NCBI GenBank assembly: GCA_964468725.1
Contig: CAYXVU010000002.1
Span: 1 to 64,000 of the forward strand
Origin: CAYXVU01 sp964468725
Lineage (GTDB): Bacteria > Acidobacteriota > Blastocatellia > UBA7656
Length of the DNA stretch: 64,000 nt
Direction: 5' to 3'
Shown: one piece after another, positions 35,594 through 43,939 of the stretch
Numbering within the stretch: the first letter of the stretch is position 1
How the letters are laid out: each line of letters opens with the position of its first letter
Position numbers and translations under genes: made by a program
The notes under the pieces: generated by a model
Told to the model about the DNA's origin: nothing
The model's input: the letters and a program-made list of their open reading frames with translations, nothing else
Database searches by the model: none

Positions 35594-35658
35594 TGCTCTG
35601 ACGGCGGCAAAGTTTAAGGCTTTCGCCGGAACGTGGATGCGTGCTCACCGTCAGAGCA
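35594..35658. repeat. 11-bp inverted repeat with nested hairpin
   Basis: TGCTCTGACGG (35594-35604) and CCGTCAGAGCA (35648-35658) are exact complements. Inside, GGCG..AAAG and CTTT.CGCC form a second stem. It could be a degenerate mobile palindromic element or a cruciform spacer. No transposase is present. Confidence 0.65.
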
Positions 35659-35724
35659 GGCTTCTTCATAGCCATACGCGCAGACGCGGCGACGATTGAA
35701 TCAGTGACCCGGCAGTTTTTCTGC

Positions 35725-35765
35725 AAAGAAAAAGCAGAGCCGCTGCGGGTTGCCAGCGACTCTGC
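35725..35765 (-). terminator. Intrinsic terminator of the TPR gene (minus strand)
   Basis: On the minus strand GCAGAG-T-CGCTG pairs with CAGCG-G-CTCTGC around an 8-nt loop (11 bp with one mismatch), and the stem is followed by TTTTTCTTTG. Ends transcription of the minus-strand TPR gene. Confidence 0.85.
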
Positions 35766-35796
35766 CTGAAATTTTCGAAGGCGATGCACAATGCCC

Positions 35797-37080
35797 CTAG
35801 CTGGCGAGCTTCTTCTTGGCTGCCATATAGGTCAAGGCGCGCTCGATAGAGATAGTATTGACCGCCACAACCTCTTCGTAGAGTTTGTGGGCGTTGGTTT
35901 GATCGCCCAGTCCTTCATAGGCGCGTGCCAAGAGGAATTTATGGAAGGGGTCGGTCATATCGGCCTGTTTGAGGTGTTCGACCGCTTTGGCATAGTCCTT
36001 GTCTTCGAGCTTCAAATACCCGGCGATGTAATGGTAGGACGGCCAGAATTGCTTGCCTGCTTCGCCGCCGGTTTCAATCATCTGTTTGATGGTGTCGGCT
36101 TCTTTCCAAGCTTCTTCGCGTTTGCCCATCTTGGCCAGTGCGCGCCCGCGCCCGTGATGCAAGCGTCCCAGCCAAGGCAATTTTTGATCTTCCGGCAAGG
36201 AGCTATTCTTCACCGTCTCGTAGCCTTTCTCATAGAGCGTGATGGCCTCCGCCGGATTGCCATGTTCGAGTTTGACGCGCGCCATAGCATTCCAGATGAA
36301 GACGGCGGGGAAGCCTTGTGGTCCGCCGCTGCTATTATAGGCGTCCAGATATTGGCTCAACACTTTGTAGGCCTCGTCGGGTTTGCCTTCGTACAGAAAG
36401 GTATGCGCCAGTCCGTTGTAAGGGCCAAAGGGCGCAACTCCACCTGTCGGGCTTTTACTGAGTGAGGATTTGAAGTGATCGCGCGCTTTGCCGTACTCGC
36501 CGCGCAGCAACAGAGCGTTGCCGAGAAAGGAATGAACGCGCGCCGTACTGCCATCGAGTTTCATCGCTTTTTCAAACGACGCTTGCGCTTCGGCAACCTT
36601 GCCCTGATTCATATAGGCCTGACCGAGCATCATTTTGATCATGCGCTCTTCGGGGTACTGCTTTTCGAGATCGAGAAACATCTTGATGGCTTCATCCGTT
36701 TTTTGTGTGCGTACCAGCACCACAGCATCAATGTAAAGGCGTTCGCCATCGGAAGCCTTTTTAGCCAATTCGATGGCTTTTCGCATGTGCTCCTGATTAG
36801 CGGGCGGCGGCGTGAAGGTGCCGACCAGATAGTGTGCAAAAGCGAATTCCGGGTCAGCGGCTACAGCCTTTTGAGCGACCTCCAGCATCGCGGGCGTTCC
36901 GCCTTGAAAATTTTCGATGCCGCGAATGGCTTGTTCAACCAACTGCACGGCCTCTTTCGATTTCGTGGTGAAGGTGATCTTTTTGCCGTTGGGATTGTTC
37001 GCCGCCGCCGACTGAACGGCCAAAGCGACGAGCAAAGCCAGTGCGCTTGTAGCGAATTGGAAAGTACGTCTAGGTTTCAT
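35797..37080 (-). CDS. Secreted TPR-repeat protein
   Basis: 427 residues from the ATG complementary to 37078-37080 (MKPRRTFQFATSALALLVAL), with AGGAG at a good distance. A signal peptide is followed by about nine TPR-like helix pairs throughout, for example KMMLGQAYMNQGKVAEAQAS and RVHSFLGNALLLRGEYGKAR. No enzymatic domain is visible. Probably a periplasmic protein-interaction scaffold. Its own terminator follows (35725-35765). Confidence 0.8.
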   Translation of the reverse strand: MKPRRTFQFATSALALLVALAVQSAAANNPNGKKITFTTKSKEAVQLVEQAIRGIENFQGGTPAMLEVAQKAVAADPEFAFAHYLVGTFTPPPANQEHMRKAIELAKKASDGERLYIDAVVLVRTQKTDEAIKMFLDLEKQYPEERMIKMMLGQAYMNQGKVAEAQASFEKAMKLDGSTARVHSFLGNALLLRGEYGKARDHFKSSLSKSPTGGVAPFGPYNGLAHTFLYEGKPDEAYKVLSQYLDAYNSSGGPQGFPAVFIWNAMARVKLEHGNPAEAITLYEKGYETVKNSSLPEDQKLPWLGRLHHGRGRALAKMGKREEAWKEADTIKQMIETGGEAGKQFWPSYHYIAGYLKLEDKDYAKAVEHLKQADMTDPFHKFLLARAYEGLGDQTNAHKLYEEVVAVNTISIERALTYMAAKKKLAS

Positions 37081-37299
37081 TCGCAACTCCTCATTGGATT
37101 GGTTTAGCTGACCGCAGTCAGCAAGACGAAAGGGTTTGCCATTGATTGCGACGCTTCGATCCGAGCCTCTCTAGGTCGTCGCGATAGACAACTGTGCAAA
37201 GGATGAAAACTGAAATCATTGCACGAAATTATCAGAACGATGATTCTACGAGAATGGTTGCGGCAAGGCATCAGGCAAAGGGCGGTTTTTACCGAATGA
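37081..37299. other. 219-bp spacer upstream of the TPR gene
   Basis: Separates two minus-strand genes (MurB downstream end at 37300 and the TPR gene start). It should hold the TPR gene promoter. I see no strong hexamer pair and no hairpin worth naming. Confidence 0.4.
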
Positions 37300-38427
37300 T
37301 TACATCTTTTGCTTTTCGGGTACAATTGCCAAATCCGAAGAATTGAACGCAAAACCGACGAACACCGGTTCGGGCCTCAACTCGACGCCAAAGGCATCCC
37401 TGACCCGCGCTTTGATCTCGTCGGCCAGTTCGAGCACCTCGCGCGCCGTCGCGCCGCCGCGATTGGTCAGCGCCAACGCGTGTTTGTGGGAGATGCCGAC
37501 CGCGCCGCGTTGGGTGCCGCGCCGCAGACCCGCTTGTTCAATCAACCACGCAGCCGATAGCTTCACCTTACCTTCTGATGTGGCAAAGCTCGGCAGCTTG
37601 TCTCTCTCAGCCCCGTAAGCTGCGCGCATCTTGATTGCTTCCAACTCCGCTTGCGTCACCACCGGATTGATGAAAAACGAACCGACGCTGCGCGAGTCCG
37701 CATCGCTTGCGTCAATCACCATCGCTTTGCGACGGCGAATGGCAATGACCGCTTCGCGCACTTGCGCCGCTGTCGGATGAGTGACGCCACAGCGCGCTAG
37801 TTCAGCTTCCAATTCAGCATAGCGAAGTTGCGGCTCGCCGCCGACGCGCAAGCGATAGGTGACCTGGGTAATGATGAAACGGTCGCGGTCGGTGGTCTTA
37901 AACCGGCTGGTGCGATAGCCGAAGTCGCATTCGGCGTTGTTCAAGGTCACCAGTTGGCGGGATAACAGGTCGAAAGCTTCCAGCCGCACCAGCGTCTCGC
38001 TGGTCTCCTGACCGTACGCGCCGACGTTTTGCATCGGAGTTGCGCCAACGTATCCCGGAATGCCGGACAGACATTCGACGCCCGCCCAATTTTGCGTTGC
38101 ACAGATCGTCACCAGATCATCCCACACTTCGCCCGCGCCTGCCGAAACGATGGCCGCCTCCGATTCGATGCGCGTTTCGATGCCGCGAATTCGCATATGC
38201 AGCACCAGTCCGGCAAAGCCGCTGTCGGCGACAACGATATTGCTGCCGCCGCCGAGTATGAAGATCGGCAAGGCGCGCGATTGCGCCCACTCAACCCCTG
38301 CGCGCAAGCCATCTGCGTTGGCCACTTCGCCAAAATATCGCGCTGCCCCGCCGACGCCGAGCGTCGTAAATGGCGCGAGCGGCACGTTCTCTTTTATGTT
38401 CAATATTGAGGCAGCACGGTCAGACAA
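37300..38427 (-). CDS. murB: UDP-N-acetylenolpyruvoylglucosamine reductase
   Basis: 375 residues, TTG start at the complement of 38425-38427 (MSDRAASILNIKENVPLAPF). FAD/NADPH enzyme of the second committed step of peptidoglycan precursor synthesis. FAD-binding GGGSNIVVADSGF and the GYRTSRFK substrate block are present; VGSFFINP has the catalytic Ser proton donor. The C-terminus has SAAWLIEQAGLRRG and HALALTNRGGATA, as in E. coli-like (type I) MurB. Isolated from the other mur genes here. The TTG start is the only in-frame candidate near the conserved N-terminus. Confidence 0.93.
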   Translation of the reverse strand: MSDRAASILNIKENVPLAPFTTLGVGGAARYFGEVANADGLRAGVEWAQSRALPIFILGGGSNIVVADSGFAGLVLHMRIRGIETRIESEAAIVSAGAGEVWDDLVTICATQNWAGVECLSGIPGYVGATPMQNVGAYGQETSETLVRLEAFDLLSRQLVTLNNAECDFGYRTSRFKTTDRDRFIITQVTYRLRVGGEPQLRYAELEAELARCGVTHPTAAQVREAVIAIRRRKAMVIDASDADSRSVGSFFINPVVTQAELEAIKMRAAYGAERDKLPSFATSEGKVKLSAAWLIEQAGLRRGTQRGAVGISHKHALALTNRGGATAREVLELADEIKARVRDAFGVELRPEPVFVGFAFNSSDLAIVPEKQKM

Positions 38428-38580
38428 AGAATACTCTCTTTCTCGGTTTTCGTTAGCCTACACGGCTTGACTCGTCAACGTCCAGAACTGAAGCGATCAC
38501 CTTGTCGTTCGACGGACAGCATAGTAGGATGCGTAGCAGGCAACCGACAAAAAAGTTTAACCACCAGGACAACCGATTCG

Positions 38581-39546
38581 ATGAACCAAAATGAGCAACG
38601 GAATCGAGCGCCTTCGGCCTCGTCGCCGGTGGCCTTGCGCTGCCAAGGATTGGTCAAACGTTACCCCGATGTCGTCGCCGTCAATGGGTTGGATTTAGAG
38701 ATTCAGGCGGGCGAGTGCTTCGGCCTGTTGGGGCCGAACGGCGCGGGCAAGACAACAACCGTTGAAATCCTCGAAGGTCTGACGCCCGCCGATGAAGGGT
38801 TGGTCGAAGTTCTCGGCCAACACTGGGGCACAGCCAACGATAACGTGCTGCGCCAACGGCTCGGCGTGCAATTGCAAGAGACGCAACTTTCCGAAAAGGT
38901 CACCGTCGAAGAGACCCTACGCCTCTTTCGCAGTTTCTACAAACGCGGCCATGCGGTAGACGATGTGATTCGCAAAGTCGAACTCGAAGAGAAGCGCAGT
39001 GCCTTTGTCGGTAAACTGTCGGGCGGGCAGAAGCAACGCCTCGCCGTCGCCTGCGCCTTGGTCAACGACCCGGACTTACTCTTTCTTGATGAACCGACGA
39101 CCGGGCTTGACCCGCAAGCGCGATTGAAATTGTGGGAGATCGTCGAGCACTTCCGCGAAGAGGGCGGCACCATTCTGCTGACTACGCATTACATGGAAGA
39201 GGCGACGCGACTCTGCGACCGCGTCGCCATCGTGGATCACGGCAAGCGCATTGCGCTGGGCACGCCCGCCGATTTGATCGCCTCGCTCGGCGCGGATCAG
39301 ATCGTCGAATTCAGCGTCAACGGCGCTGTGCAAGAAGAGCGGCTCGCCCAACTGGCCGGGGTGCGCAGCGTGCGTGAGCGCAATGGCGGATACTCGCTCA
39401 CGGTGACGGAGATCGGCTTGGCCTTGCCCGCTCTGCTGGCTGAAATTCAAGGCGAGCAGGCCGAATTGGTGACTCTGACGACACATCAGGCGACGCTCGA
39501 AGATGTCTTCGTCAGCCTGACCGGGAGGATGCTACGAGATGGCTGA
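38581..39546 (+). CDS. ABC exporter ATPase (DrrA/CcmA-like)
   Basis: 321 residues from ATG 38581; the longer frame upstream overlaps spacer and was rejected. Walker A GPNGAGKTTT, signature LSGGQKQRLAVACAL, Walker B LLFLDEPTTGLDP and H-loop LLTTHYMEEA. The C-terminal ~100 residues are the regulatory extension of ABC-2 ATPases (QATLEDVFVSLTGR). Pairs with the ABC-2 permease encoded next (8-bp overlap). Possible substrates are drugs or lipids. Confidence 0.92.
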   Translation: MNQNEQRNRAPSASSPVALRCQGLVKRYPDVVAVNGLDLEIQAGECFGLLGPNGAGKTTTVEILEGLTPADEGLVEVLGQHWGTANDNVLRQRLGVQLQETQLSEKVTVEETLRLFRSFYKRGHAVDDVIRKVELEEKRSAFVGKLSGGQKQRLAVACALVNDPDLLFLDEPTTGLDPQARLKLWEIVEHFREEGGTILLTTHYMEEATRLCDRVAIVDHGKRIALGTPADLIASLGADQIVEFSVNGAVQEERLAQLAGVRSVRERNGGYSLTVTEIGLALPALLAEIQGEQAELVTLTTHQATLEDVFVSLTGRMLRDG

Positions 39547-40687
39547 AGCGCAAAAAGATTTTCTCATTGACGCCAGTAAGAGCGCGGAAAGAGAGCGGCG
39601 CAACACGGTGGGCGGCGATACCGGAGATGCGCGACTCAATCCGCTTGTTGAATTGACGCTGACGCGCATGCGCGAATTTTTGCGGCAGAAAGAGGCCGTC
39701 TTCTGGGTCTTCGTCTTTCCTGTCCTGCTTGCTTGCGCGCTCGGCATCGCTTTTCGCAACACCGCGCCGGAGGCCATCCCCATCGCGCTCGAAAGCAGCG
39801 GCGCGACGGCGGAGCTTGCTGAGTCGTTATCGCGTTCGGATAATCTGCGCGTGTTGGTGATGTCGGAGGCCGAAGCCGCACAAGCCCTGCGCACCGGCAA
39901 GGTCGCCATCGTCATTCAGCCTCATCAAGCTTCAGAGGGAGCAACGCCGATGTCGAGCTTCGATTATCGCTATGACCCCACGCGACCCGACAGCCGCCTG
40001 GCGCGACTGGTCGTTGATGATGCCGTGCAACGCTCGCTCGGCAGAAACGATGTTGCCGAAGTCAAAGACAAGACTGTCACCGAGACCGGCGCTCGCTACA
40101 TTGATTTTCTGATTCCCGGACTGGTGGGCTTGAATCTGATGGGCAGCGGCATGTGGGGGTTGGGATTCGTCGTCGTCGAATCGCGCATTAAGAAGCTGCT
40201 CAAACGTTTTGCGGCAACGCCGATGCGCCGGTCACACTACTTGTTGTCGTTCATGCTCTCGCGGCTCCTGTTTCTCGCCTTCGAAGTCGCCGCCGTACTG
40301 ATCTTTGCGTGGCTAGTCTTCGATGTGCGCGTGCACGGCTCGATTCTCAACGTCGCCGTCGTGTCGTTGGTCGGAGCGGTTGCCTTTGCCGGATTAGGGT
40401 TGCTCGTCGCGGCGCGACCGAAAACCATCGAAGGCGTATCTGGATTGATGAATCTGGTGATGATGCCCATGTGGTTGTTATCGGGAACCTTTTTCGCGGC
40501 GGCCAGATTTCCTGACGCCTTGCAACCGTTCATCAAAGCGTTGCCGCTCACGGCGCTCAACGATTCGTTGCGTTCGGTTATCAGCGATGGCGCGGGGATC
40601 GGAGCCAACCTTGCGCCGCTCGGCGTGATGCTGGTGTGGGGCATAGTCTGTTTTTTCATCGCCTTGAAAATTTTCCGCTGGCAATAA
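39539..40687 (+). CDS. ABC-2 type permease
   Basis: 382 residues beginning 8 bp inside the ATPase gene, showing translational coupling. One N-terminal helix (~48-68), a large extracytoplasmic loop (~70-195), then five more helices (~200-380) including the LVAARPKTIEGVSGLMNLVM core typical of ABC-2 transporters. The pair forms a complete two-component exporter. Confidence 0.88.
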   Translation: MAEAQKDFLIDASKSAERERRNTVGGDTGDARLNPLVELTLTRMREFLRQKEAVFWVFVFPVLLACALGIAFRNTAPEAIPIALESSGATAELAESLSRSDNLRVLVMSEAEAAQALRTGKVAIVIQPHQASEGATPMSSFDYRYDPTRPDSRLARLVVDDAVQRSLGRNDVAEVKDKTVTETGARYIDFLIPGLVGLNLMGSGMWGLGFVVVESRIKKLLKRFAATPMRRSHYLLSFMLSRLLFLAFEVAAVLIFAWLVFDVRVHGSILNVAVVSLVGAVAFAGLGLLVAARPKTIEGVSGLMNLVMMPMWLLSGTFFAAARFPDALQPFIKALPLTALNDSLRSVISDGAGIGANLAPLGVMLVWGIVCFFIALKIFRWQ

Positions 40688-40752
40688 CGACTGTCCGTTG
40701 CGTGCTGCGGTAACCAGTTGCGCGCCAGATCAACAGACAAAGAAGCAGGTCT

Positions 40753-41427
40753 ATGAAGATCAACCTGACTGATAATCAAAGTGTGACGGCGACGATCTAT
40801 CCGGCAGCGGCGCGCAAGCGGTTGCGCGTCACTCTGCTGCTCGGACACGGCGCGGGAGCCGATCAGAAGAGCGCGTTTATGGTGAGCTTCGCAACCGAAC
40901 TGGCCGCGCGCGGCGTTGATACGGTGACCTTCAACTTTCTCTACACCGAACAAGGACGCAATGCGCCCGATACCAAATCTCGACTTGAAGCCTGCTATCA
41001 CGCGGCCATCGCCGCTGTGCGCAAGCACAAGCGGCTCGGCGGCAATCGCTTGGCAATTGGCGGCAAGTCTATGGGCGGACGCATCGCTTCACAAGTTGCA
41101 GCAGAGGAGGCAAGCGGACTCTGCGGCTTGGTCTTTTTAGGTTACCCGCTGCACCCGCCCGGCAAACCCGAACAGCTTCGCATCGAGCATCTGCCGCGCA
41201 TCGCTGCGCCGATGCTCTTCCTACAAGGCACGCGCGACCCTTTTGGTACGCCCGCCGAATTCAAGCCCATTCTCAAAAAGCTCAAAGGCAGAGCCACGCT
41301 TTACGCCATCGAAGACGGCGACCATTCCTTTACGGTTCTCAAGCGTTCGCAGAAATCGCAAGCCCAAGTCTACAGCGACGCGCAGGAGGAAATCGTCCGT
41401 TGGCTTTCACAAACCGCCTGCGGATGA
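40753..41427 (+). CDS. Alpha/beta-hydrolase (TEX30/KANL3-like)
   Basis: 224 residues. LLGHGAGADQKSAFM gives the oxyanion loop, GGKSMGGRIA the nucleophile Ser elbow, and LFLQGTRDPFGTP and EDGDHSF the Asp and His of the triad. The pattern matches small dienelactone-hydrolase-like proteins related to TEX30. Substrate unknown. Followed 12 bp later by a small membrane protein. Confidence 0.8.
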   Translation: MKINLTDNQSVTATIYPAAARKRLRVTLLLGHGAGADQKSAFMVSFATELAARGVDTVTFNFLYTEQGRNAPDTKSRLEACYHAAIAAVRKHKRLGGNRLAIGGKSMGGRIASQVAAEEASGLCGLVFLGYPLHPPGKPEQLRIEHLPRIAAPMLFLQGTRDPFGTPAEFKPILKKLKGRATLYAIEDGDHSFTVLKRSQKSQAQVYSDAQEEIVRWLSQTACG

Positions 41428-41439
41428 GGAACGAAGCAT

Positions 41440-41814
41440 ATGAGATTCAGTCGGTATCTGGCGCTCATTTTCGGTCTGTTGCTGCCGGTTGCGGAGACCA
41501 TTCGGCGGTGGCACACCTGGCAAGAGTATCCGCCTGCGCTTTTCGATGATTATCTGATCGGCGCATTTCTCCTGTACGGCGCATGGCGTTGCCGACGCAA
41601 TCTGCGCGACGGTCAGAAGTATCTGGCTGCCGCGTTGGCATTCGGCTGTGGCATGGGGTACATGAGTTTTTTCGGCCATCTGAAAAACCTCGACGCGCCA
41701 GACCCTGCGCCCGTTCCGCATCTTTGGGTGACTGCCGTTATCGGCATCGGCTGGGGGTTGATGATTGCGGCGCTCATTCAAAGCCTCAAGCGATTGCCGG
41801 AAAAGATCGCATAA
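41440..41814 (+). CDS. Small four-helix membrane protein
   Basis: 124 residues. Hydrophobic segments at ~6-20, ~38-52, ~62-80 and ~95-112, separated by short polar loops. Not recognised. Co-directional with, and 12 bp from, the hydrolase gene, so probably co-transcribed. Confidence 0.6.
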   Translation: MRFSRYLALIFGLLLPVAETIRRWHTWQEYPPALFDDYLIGAFLLYGAWRCRRNLRDGQKYLAAALAFGCGMGYMSFFGHLKNLDAPDPAPVPHLWVTAVIGIGWGLMIAALIQSLKRLPEKIA

Positions 41815-41897
41815 CCGCGCAGCATTTCTCCGTTGTCATTGGCTTGCTATAATCACTTTGCCATTTTGATGATTATCTATAGCAAGGAGCCGTTTGC

Positions 41898-42437
41898 ATG
41901 CAGGATCAATCGTCTTCGACTCGTGAGAAGAAGCGCGAGCAGTTCACCCAGTCCGCCGCGCCGAAAGATAAGACCAAACTCATATTGACGCTCATCGCGG
42001 TCGCCTTACTTGCGGCTGCCGCCTACGCCGTCATCAGCAGTATGAGCGAGAGTGCTACGCCTGCGCCCGCGCCGCTGGCGACGACGCCGGTCGGCACGGA
42101 CGTGCGCATCCCCATCGCCGACCTCAATGGCGGCAAAGCGAAATTCTTCGATTACACGGTCGCGGGCAACAAGGCCGTGCGCTTCTTCGCCGTCAAAAGC
42201 CCGGATGGAAAATACCGCGCGGCGATGGATGCCTGCGACACCTGCTATCACGCGAAAAAAGGCTACTCGCAACAAGGCGAAGACATGATCTGCAATCAGT
42301 GCGGCCTGAAGTTTCACTGCAACCTGATTAACGAAGTCTCCGGCGGTTGCAATCCCGTCGGCGTGCCGCTTGCCGTCGAAGGCGATAATCTCGTCATCAA
42401 AGCCAGCGAGTTGGAGAGCCGCAGCCGATATTTCTAA
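41898..42437 (+). CDS. DUF2318 Cys-rich membrane-anchored protein
   Basis: 179 residues with AAGGAG before ATG 41898. One membrane helix (LILTLIALALLAAAAYAV-type, ~30-50) places the rest outside the cytoplasm. The C-terminal half has DACDTCYHAKKGY, MICNQCGLKF and SGGCNPVG, the full DUF2318 set of metal- or redox-type cysteines. DUF2318 proteins occur with FTR1/P19 iron-uptake genes and FtsX permeases in several bacteria (the Campylobacter Cj1658-Cj1663 cluster is the case I know). The next gene is such a permease, but no FTR1 or ATPase gene is present. Confidence 0.85.
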   Translation: MQDQSSSTREKKREQFTQSAAPKDKTKLILTLIAVALLAAAAYAVISSMSESATPAPAPLATTPVGTDVRIPIADLNGGKAKFFDYTVAGNKAVRFFAVKSPDGKYRAAMDACDTCYHAKKGYSQQGEDMICNQCGLKFHCNLINEVSGGCNPVGVPLAVEGDNLVIKASELESRSRYF

Positions 42438-42485
42438 CACGAATCAAGAGGAGAAATCCGGGGGCAAGAATCAGCAGAAGCGCCC

Positions 42486-42511
42486 GTTGAGCGGCGGTCT
42501 TTGACCGCCGT
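42486..42511 (+). repeat. REP-like palindrome, third copy
   Basis: 26 bp with the perfect core GGCGGTCTTTGACCGCC (42493-42509). The reverse complement of 25465-25490 differs from it at one position. It lies in the 165-bp spacer before the FtsX-type permease. Confidence 0.75.
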
Positions 42512-42602
42512 CCTTTGGCCAGCCAGTTGGGGGTATATTGGCCTTGCTCAACACGCACAACACTACATCGGACATCTGAAACCTGACGCCTGTGATTTGC
42601 TT

Positions 42603-43838
42603 ATGAGAATTCGCACTATCGCGCTTGCCAATCTGAAACGCCGCAAAGGCAAAGCTCTCTTTCTGACTGCCGGGATTGCCATCGGCATCGGCACGGTCGT
42701 CGCTCTGCTCAGTTTGAGCGGTCTGATTAGAGAAGAGATCGGCGCGCAGCTTGATCGTTTTGGCGCGAACATCATCGTGCTGCCGCAATCGAATAATCTG
42801 ACTCTCGATTACGGCGGCATCGCTGTGTCGGGCGTCTCCTTCGACGTGCAGCAACTCAAAAGCGAAGACGCTACACAGGTGCGCGACATCGAGTATGGGT
42901 ATCGCCTCGCCGTCATCGCGCCCAAACTGCTCGGCGCTATCAAAATTGAAGACCGCGAAGTTCTGCTTGCCGGAGTAGATTTCGAAAGCGAATTGAAACT
43001 CAAACGTTGGTGGCACATCGTCGGCAATACGCCGGAAAAAGAGACCGATGTATTGCTCGGTTATGAAGTCGCGCGCGCCTTATCGCTCATTGAACTGACG
43101 CCCCACACTGAACCTGCCGTGCATAGCGATGAGCATCACGGTGATGATGCCCATCATCCTTTCACCATCACGCGCGGGCGCGTGCAGATTGCCGGACGTG
43201 AGCATCGCGTTACCGGCGTGCTCGCGCAAACGTCGGGGCCGGAAGACCGCATGATTTTCGGTGCGCTTGCCCATGTTCAATCCCTGCTCAACAAGCCCGC
43301 ACAACTGAGCCTGATCGAAGTCAGCGCCCTGTGCAAAGATTGCCCGGTCGGAGACATCGTCGCGCAAATCGCTGCGCGCTTGCCGCACGCTAAAGTTTCG
43401 GCCATTCAACAGTCCGTGCGCGCCCGCGAACAGACGGTCGAGCGATTGACGCGTTTTTCGGCGGTTGTCTCCTTTGTCGTACTTGCCATCGGCGCGTTGA
43501 TGATCTTCACCACCATGATGAGTTCGGTCATCGAACGCACCAAAGAGATCGGCGTCCTGCGCGCCATCGGCTTTCGCAAATCTCACATCATCAAAGAGCT
43601 GATGATCGAAGTCGCTACTATCAGCATCGCGGGCGGCCTGCTGGGTTGGACCATCGGCGTACTGGCAAGCTGGCTGGCGTTGCCCTACTTTGCCGAGACC
43701 GAAGTTCATTTCAACTTGAACCCGACCTTGGCGCTTGCGGCCATCGCGGCGGGGTTGGTCATCGGCACGCTCAGCAGCCTCTACCCCATCCTGCGCGCCT
43801 CGCGCCTCGACCCGTCCGAAGCCGTGCGCTACGTTTGA
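42603..43838 (+). CDS. MacB/FtsX-type ABC permease with His-rich loop
   Basis: 411 residues from ATG 42603. An N-terminal helix (KALFLTAGIAIGIGTVVALL) is followed by a large extracytoplasmic domain (~45-270) and three C-terminal FtsX helices (~275-405). The periplasmic domain carries a histidine-rich stretch (PHTEPAVHSDEHHGDDAHH) and a CKDC pair (SALCKDCPVG), unusual for drug-type MacB permeases and suggestive of metal handling. Placed after the DUF2318 gene, as in known iron clusters. The matching ATPase is not adjacent, so it must be encoded elsewhere or be shared. Confidence 0.85.
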   Translation: MRIRTIALANLKRRKGKALFLTAGIAIGIGTVVALLSLSGLIREEIGAQLDRFGANIIVLPQSNNLTLDYGGIAVSGVSFDVQQLKSEDATQVRDIEYGYRLAVIAPKLLGAIKIEDREVLLAGVDFESELKLKRWWHIVGNTPEKETDVLLGYEVARALSLIELTPHTEPAVHSDEHHGDDAHHPFTITRGRVQIAGREHRVTGVLAQTSGPEDRMIFGALAHVQSLLNKPAQLSLIEVSALCKDCPVGDIVAQIAARLPHAKVSAIQQSVRAREQTVERLTRFSAVVSFVVLAIGALMIFTTMMSSVIERTKEIGVLRAIGFRKSHIIKELMIEVATISIAGGLLGWTIGVLASWLALPYFAETEVHFNLNPTLALAAIAAGLVIGTLSSLYPILRASRLDPSEAVRYV

Positions 43839-43939
43839 AGCGGCGACCTTCTTGCAGTAAAGTATGCGCGCTTGCAAACGGCACGGGTTGAAAGCGGTTC
43901 ATCTCAGCCCGCATCTCATCAAAGGGGATTAGAAAGATC

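Larger units (their letters stand above)
35291..35796. other. 506-bp intergenic region between convergent genes
   Basis: Holds a plus-strand terminator (35403-35446), an 11-bp inverted repeat with a nested hairpin (35594-35658) and a minus-strand terminator (35725-35765). A 70-codon open frame at 35490-35699 has no family signal and overlaps the inverted repeat, so it was not called. Confidence 0.7.

Noticed and set aside
35490..35699. 70-codon plus-strand frame in the convergent gap
   Set aside because: Overlaps the 11-bp inverted repeat; no ribosome binding site and no recognisable protein features.
41583..41852. Arginine-rich alternate-frame ORFs, here and elsewhere (for example 6395-6799 and 18115-18345)
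   Set aside because: These are +1/-1 frame shadows of real genes in a GC-rich genome, with no start signals or domains.
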